A model generated the notes under the pieces. The model saw only the letters and a list, made by a program, of their open reading frames with translations, made no database searches and had not been told where the DNA came from. Positions 60,455-64,000 of a stretch of DNA of 64,000 bases are shown here, in pieces. Origin of the DNA: Oxalobacteraceae bacterium (GTDB taxonomy: Bacteria; Pseudomonadota; Gammaproteobacteria; Burkholderiales; Burkholderiaceae_D); assembly GCA_010024875.1 (NCBI GenBank), contig RGFZ01000007.1:1-64000 (forward strand), written 5' to 3'. Positions within the stretch are counted from its first letter, which is position 1. The number at the start of each line of letters is the position of its first letter. The position numbers and the translations under genes were made by a program.

Positions 60455-61036
60455 ATGTCCGTACGCCTGATCGCCGGTCTCGGCAACCCGGGAGCCGAAT
60501 ACGAACAAACCCGCCACAACGCAGGTTTCTGGCTGGTCGACGAACTCGCCCGCGGACAGTTGCGCCGCGAGACCAGGTTCTCTGGTCTCGCCTGCAAGTG
60601 CAAGATAGCGGGTGAAGATATCTGGCTGCTGGAACCTCAGACCTACATGAATCGCTCGGGTCTCTCAGTCGCGGCGCTGGCGAGGTTTTTCAAGATCGAA
60701 CCCGAACAGATTCTGGTGGTTCATGATGAACTCGATCTTGAGCCTGGCATCGCGAAACTGAAAAAAGGCGGTTCGCCGGGTGGACACAACGGGCTCAAGG
60801 ATATCGATAGTGCGCTCGGCAGTCGCGACTATTGGCGGCTGCGCATCGGCATAGGTCATCCTCGCGCCCTGGGGTTGCAGCAAGCCGTCGTGGATTTTGT
60901 GCTGCACCGTCCGCGCGCAGAGGAGCAGACGCTGATCGATCGGGCGCTGGAGCGTAGCCTGAACATCATTCCTCTGCTCTGCGAAGGACGTTTCGAGCAA
61001 GCGATGAAGGAATTACACACCGACCCCAAACCATAA
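60455..61036 (+). CDS. pth: Peptidyl-tRNA hydrolase
   Basis: Pth frees peptides from prematurely released peptidyl-tRNA. The 193-residue protein starts at the ATG at 60455 ([18 protein letters not shown]), the conserved N-terminus; the open frame before it is not used. The catalytic His is in [29 protein letters not shown] and [14 protein letters not shown] are the other signatures. Confidence 0.97.
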   Translation: MSVRLIAGLGNPGAEYEQTRHNAGFWLVDELARGQLRRETRFSGLACKCKIAGEDIWLLEPQTYMNRSGLSVAALARFFKIEPEQILVVHDELDLEPGIAKLKKGGSPGGHNGLKDIDSALGSRDYWRLRIGIGHPRALGLQQAVVDFVLHRPRAEEQTLIDRALERSLNIIPLLCEGRFEQAMKELHTDPKP

Positions 61037-61409
61037 ACTCACCGAACTTCGCTTTCGGCTTCGCCGATTAATTCCCCAGAGCAACCTGCCTCTCTGTGTG
61101 GCACTGAGCGAGAAATTCACCGCCCTCGCAACTCGCTTCCACCTGCCTAAATGAGGTTTATTCCTCCTCTCTCTAATAAAGATCAAATTCCGCCAGCGCC
61201 CAAAATGAAAAAATTGGGCAATTGCTGGTTTGAATTTTCCTCGTTATCCGAGCATCATCGGAAAACGTATTCCGGCAAAAGACAAGGACTGCGGTTATTT
61301 GATTTCCGCAGAAAAATCGCTAAATCAGGAATCAAGAATCAGATCAGCAATGCCCATTATCTGCCTGGAAATTTGTAAAAATGTGATTCTATTTCGATAA
61401 CTCTTGATT
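61037..61409 (+). other. AT-rich intergenic stretch between pth and hns
   Basis: About 370 bp without a supported gene. A hairpin GCCCAA/TTGGGC (61198-61203 with 61214-61219) has an A-rich loop. The 75-codon open frame in the middle has no ribosome-binding site and no recognisable content. Base composition is clearly lower in GC than in pth. Confidence 0.5.
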
Positions 61410-61415
61410 TATACT
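61410..61415 (+). promoter_or_regulatory. -10 element of hns
   Basis: TATACT in the AT-rich tract about 55 bp before the hns ATG. The -35 position reads TTCTAT. Confidence 0.45.
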
Positions 61416-61470
61416 GCCCAACCTGACTAACGCGTGTCTCTGCGCGGATGTTGAGATAAGGAAACCATCA

Positions 61471-61782
61471 ATGGGGATTACCATGAACTCTTACAAGGAA
61501 ATTCAAAACCAGATTGAAAGACTGCAAAAAGAAGCGGAACAGGTGCGTAAAACCGAAGTGTCAAACGCCATTGCAGATATTCAATCGAAAATGCGCGAAT
61601 TCGGCATTTCACCCGAAGATCTGGGTTTTGCCGTGCGCAGCAAGCGCCTGCAAAAAACCGTTCGCAAACCTGTTGCACCAAAATACAGAAATGACGGTAC
61701 CGGTGAAACCTGGAGCGGCCGAGGTAAGCCACCGAAATGGATGGCCGGACGCGACAAGGCTCAGTTTCTCATTCGTGCCTGA
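61471..61782 (+). CDS. H-NS family nucleoid protein
   Basis: A 103-residue histone-like protein of the short Burkholderia type. The N-terminal coiled coil for dimerisation (EIQNQIERLQKEAEQVRKTEVSNAIADIQ) is followed by a basic linker. The C-terminal DNA-binding domain ends in YRNDGTGETWSGRGKPPKWMAG, which contains the AT-hook-like RGKPPKW core. The start at 61471 has AAGGAA upstream; 61483 (MNSYKE) is a close alternative. It would silence AT-rich, often foreign, DNA. Confidence 0.93.
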   Translation: MGITMNSYKEIQNQIERLQKEAEQVRKTEVSNAIADIQSKMREFGISPEDLGFAVRSKRLQKTVRKPVAPKYRNDGTGETWSGRGKPPKWMAGRDKAQFLIRA

Positions 61783-61814
61783 CCCGCATTTCAATCGGTC
61801 TGTTTACTGAAAAA

Positions 61815-61842
61815 CTCATGGCTCATGGCTCATGACTCATGA
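61815..61842. repeat. Four tandem heptamers after hns
   Basis: CTCATGG twice and then CTCATGA twice, without interruption, 33 bp after the hns stop. No function is suggested. Confidence 0.7.
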
Positions 61843-61913
61843 CAAATGATTGAAAAATCACGATGAACGATGGCCGGAAATCGGCAATCGCGGGATTTTC
61901 CAGCAACCACCTA

Positions 61914-61938
61914 GCCGCCCTCGGGCGGCTTATTTTTT
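61914..61938 (+). terminator. Terminator downstream of hns
   Basis: GCCGCC-CTCG-GGCGGC followed by TTATTTTTT on the plus strand. Confidence 0.85.
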
Positions 61939-61993
61939 GTCATCCCTGAGTAGCGTAGATCTGAATGGGAAGCTACCTAAAAACCATCAGCGA

Positions 61994-62590
61994 TTATTGA
62001 TGCCGGATTCGGGTGAGCGATAAAAACAAAATGCGCAAATCCACCCATAAATTTGCCAGTGCCAGATACTGCTGCGCATACTCCAGTCGTCGGGGCAGAA
62101 CCTTCTCGACATATGCCTGCTCCAATTCCTCACCGGTCAAATTAGCCAATAATTGTGTTTCCTCCGCAAACTGTATCGTGGCTAAATCGAACAAACCCGG
62201 CTTTACTGACAACACCTGTTTTCTGATATCCCCGGGATAACAGCCCACATAGCGCGGCAATTCGACCCTGGGCCCCACCAGAGAAAAATCGCCGCGCAGC
62301 ACATTGATCAGCAGCGGCCATTGCGCAATACCGGTGCGACGCAGAAAACGACCCGCACGCGTCAGCTCCTCCCCCTGGCATCCCCCAACGGTCTCCATCG
62401 CGTCAGGGTCGGCAATCGCGGTGCGAAATTCCCATACTTTGACCATGCGACCATTGCGACCAACGCGATGGGATTTCCTGAGCACCGGCGCTGAGGACTC
62501 GACGCGAAGCAAAAGCAAAATGATCAAAGCAAAGGGTGCGAGCAGCACAAGCGCCAGCAGGCTGAGGCTGACATCAATTAATCGTTTCAT
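61994..62590 (-). CDS. Sugar transferase (polyprenyl-phosphate glycosyl-1-phosphate transferase family) with altered catalytic motif
   Basis: The 198-residue protein resembles the catalytic domain of WcaJ/PglC enzymes that start polysaccharide or glycan synthesis on undecaprenyl phosphate. One N-terminal membrane helix (RLIDVSLSLLALVLLAPFALII) is followed by KVWEFRTAIADPDA and by NVLRGDFSLVGPRVELPRYV. The family pattern SLDELPQL with its catalytic Asp-Glu reads GIAQWPLL here, so Ala-Gln replaces the pair. It is divergent from the UDP-glucose dehydrogenase. It may be inactive, or a subfamily with another mechanism. Confidence 0.82.
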   Translation of the reverse strand: MKRLIDVSLSLLALVLLAPFALIILLLLRVESSAPVLRKSHRVGRNGRMVKVWEFRTAIADPDAMETVGGCQGEELTRAGRFLRRTGIAQWPLLINVLRGDFSLVGPRVELPRYVGCYPGDIRKQVLSVKPGLFDLATIQFAEETQLLANLTGEELEQAYVEKVLPRRLEYAQQYLALANLWVDLRILFLSLTRIRHQ

Positions 62591-62716
62591 GTTTCAACCA
62601 AAAGGTTCCGTAGATAAAAAAGGGCTGTTACTCACGCCAGCCTCTAACAGTCAGCACCTTAACATTTCCTCACGCAAGGCGAGTCATCGCTTGGGGATGG
62701 GGGCACCGCGTCCCGA

Positions 62717-62722
62717 TACAAT
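62717..62722 (+). promoter_or_regulatory. -10 element of the UDP-glucose dehydrogenase gene
   Basis: TACAAT about 57 bp before the TTG start. The upstream TTGGGG (62691) is 20 bp away, which is too far for a good -35. Confidence 0.4.
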
Positions 62723-62778
62723 AGCGTCTTTGCGAGGCATATCATGCGGCCAAGCGCCTTACATGAACGAGGTGAGAA

Positions 62779-63945
62779 TTGAAAATAGCGATAGCGGGTT
62801 GCGGATATGTCGGTCTGTCCATGGCCGTGCTGCTCGCGCAGCGGCATGAGGTGGTCGCCTGCGACCTGAACGAGGCGAGGGTCGATCAGATTAACCGCAA
62901 GCACTCGCCGATCAAGGATCCCGATATCGAGCATTATCTGGCGACCCAGGCGCTGAATCTGCGTGCCACGACGGATCCGCAAGATGCCTTCGCCAGGGCC
63001 AGCTTCATTGTGGTCGGCACCCCGACGGATTACGACCCGAAAACCAATTATTTCGATACCAGCTCGGTCGAATCCGTGATCGAGCAGGTCAAGTCGATCA
63101 ACCCCGACGCGCACATTGTCATCAAATCGACGATCCCCGTGGGCTTCACGGCACGCATGCTGGACAAGTACCGCCCACTGAACCTCCTCTTCTCACCGGA
63201 ATTCCTGCGCGAGGGTCGTGCGTTGTATGACAATCTGCATCCCTCACGTATCGTGATCGGTAGCCAGACAGACGCTGGCAAAATCTTCGCCGGCCTGCTC
63301 AAAGAAGCCGCACTGAAAAAAGACGTGCCCGTGCTGTTCATGGGCCCGACCGAAGCCGAGGCTGTCAAATTGTTTGCCAATACCTTTCTGGCGATGCGCG
63401 TGGCCTTCTTCAATGAGCTGGATACTTACGCTGCCAGTCATGGGCTGGACACGCGCCCAATCATCGAAGGCGTCAGTCTCGATCCGCGCATCGGCAATTA
63501 CTACAACAACCCTTCGTTCGGCTATGGTGGCTACTGCCTGCCCAAGGACACCCGGCAGATGCTGGCCAATTATCAGGACGTGCCACAAAACCTGATCCGC
63601 GCGATCGTGGATTCCAACAGCACACGCAAGGATTTTGTCGCCGAGAGCATTTTGGCTCGCAACCCTCAAACGGTTGGCATTTACCGGCTGACGATGAAGG
63701 CCGGCTCAGACAACTTCCGGTCTTCCAGCATTCAGGGGATCATGAAACGGATCAAGGCCAAGGGGGTCGAGGTCATCGTTTACGAACCGGCGATTTCCGA
63801 ACCCGAGTTTTACCGCTCCCAGGTTACTCACGACCTCAAGTCTTTCAAGCAGCAAGCCGATGTGATTGTGGCCAATCGCGTCACGGAAGACCTGGCCGAT
63901 GTACTCGACAAGGTCTACAGCCGGGATTTGTTTGGCGGAGATTGA
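62779..63945 (+). CDS. UDP-glucose 6-dehydrogenase (Ugd-type)
   Basis: The NAD-dependent enzyme oxidises UDP-glucose (or a related UDP-sugar) to the uronate for surface polysaccharide. The 388-residue short form has the NAD-binding [15 protein letters not shown] at residues 7-21. The catalytic Cys is in [29 protein letters not shown] is also typical. The start is TTG at 62779 with GAGGTGAG just upstream; no conserved residue precedes it. With the sugar transferase it suggests that a capsule or exopolysaccharide locus begins here. The window ends 55 bp later. Confidence 0.93.
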   Translation: MKIAIAGCGYVGLSMAVLLAQRHEVVACDLNEARVDQINRKHSPIKDPDIEHYLATQALNLRATTDPQDAFARASFIVVGTPTDYDPKTNYFDTSSVESVIEQVKSINPDAHIVIKSTIPVGFTARMLDKYRPLNLLFSPEFLREGRALYDNLHPSRIVIGSQTDAGKIFAGLLKEAALKKDVPVLFMGPTEAEAVKLFANTFLAMRVAFFNELDTYAASHGLDTRPIIEGVSLDPRIGNYYNNPSFGYGGYCLPKDTRQMLANYQDVPQNLIRAIVDSNSTRKDFVAESILARNPQTVGIYRLTMKAGSDNFRSSSIQGIMKRIKAKGVEVIVYEPAISEPEFYRSQVTHDLKSFKQQADVIVANRVTEDLADVLDKVYSRDLFGGD

Positions 63946-64000
63946 GGCGGCTTGCTACGAGAGCGAGCCGGGGGGACGTCTACTTCGACACCCTATGTTA

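Noticed and set aside
61151-61378. A 75-codon frame before hns
   Set aside because: No ribosome-binding site, no motif, AT-rich intergenic composition.
1-64000. CRISPR array, prophage, integrase or insertion sequence
   Set aside because: No regularly spaced repeats of suitable length and no transposase or integrase reading frames were found. The only direct repeats are the short ones listed.

Overview
This 64 kb window is chromosomal DNA of a betaproteobacterium. It most resembles Burkholderiales, perhaps Oxalobacteraceae; the family level is inferred from gene order only. The pointers are the order ftsZ-prx-lpxC beside secA, the ptsN-hprK-rapZ cluster, the HIT/DUF971/ubiE/ubiJ/ubiB neighbourhood, and a short Burkholderia-type H-NS. 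Gene density is high. Operons are packed with ATGA or TGATG overlaps, and most of the content is housekeeping.

Layout. 1-4016: the start of argJ (cut by the window edge) and secA. 4049-5437: a dciA-like gene and a convergent EamA transporter. 5497-24737: one long minus-strand division and cell-wall cluster, read as mraZ, rsmH, ftsL, ftsI, murE, murF, mraY, murD, ftsW, murG, murC, ddl, ftsQ, ftsA, ftsZ, then peroxiredoxin and lpxC. It starts from a clear promoter that overlaps a four-box MraZ operator. 25046-26313: a CIA30 protein, a small XRE regulator and an RNase P RNA gene whose 3' conserved core is missing. 26314-32700: enoyl-CoA hydratase, acyl-CoA dehydrogenase, a TetR regulator, an S4 protein, a cardiolipin synthase-like protein, an EEP phosphatase and NudB. 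32838-40302: aspS, DUF502, FmdB, a sodium/solute symporter and ubiB-ubiJ-ubiE. 40551-41918: an AT-rich orphan gene on the opposite strand, lying between ubiE and DUF971. 41915-47402: DUF971, HIT, a 1335-residue FAD/FeS oxidoreductase and a YqaA membrane protein. 47482-53108: ilvA, queF, ptsN, hprK, rapZ and a Lon-N protein. 53135-55047: mutM-mutY. 55165-61036: a TPR protein, lolB, ispE, tRNA-Gln, prs, rplY and pth. 61471-63945: H-NS, a sugar transferase and a UDP-glucose dehydrogenase, which look like the edge of a surface polysaccharide region.

Most unusual: (1) rnpB keeps its P1 ends and conserved regions I-IV but seems to lack the universally conserved region V. (2) The murG-murC junction carries a perfect 41-bp direct duplication, which makes a 34-codon leader ORF that bridges the two genes. 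(3) An unrecognised 455-residue protein interrupts the ubi gene order. (4) The sugar transferase has Ala-Gln where the catalytic Asp-Glu dyad is expected. (5) Five genes without a Shine-Dalgarno sequence have a -10-like hexamer 6-9 nt before the start codon, which suggests leaderless transcripts. Everything was read by eye. No database search or folding program was run, so family names rest on recognised motifs and gene order.
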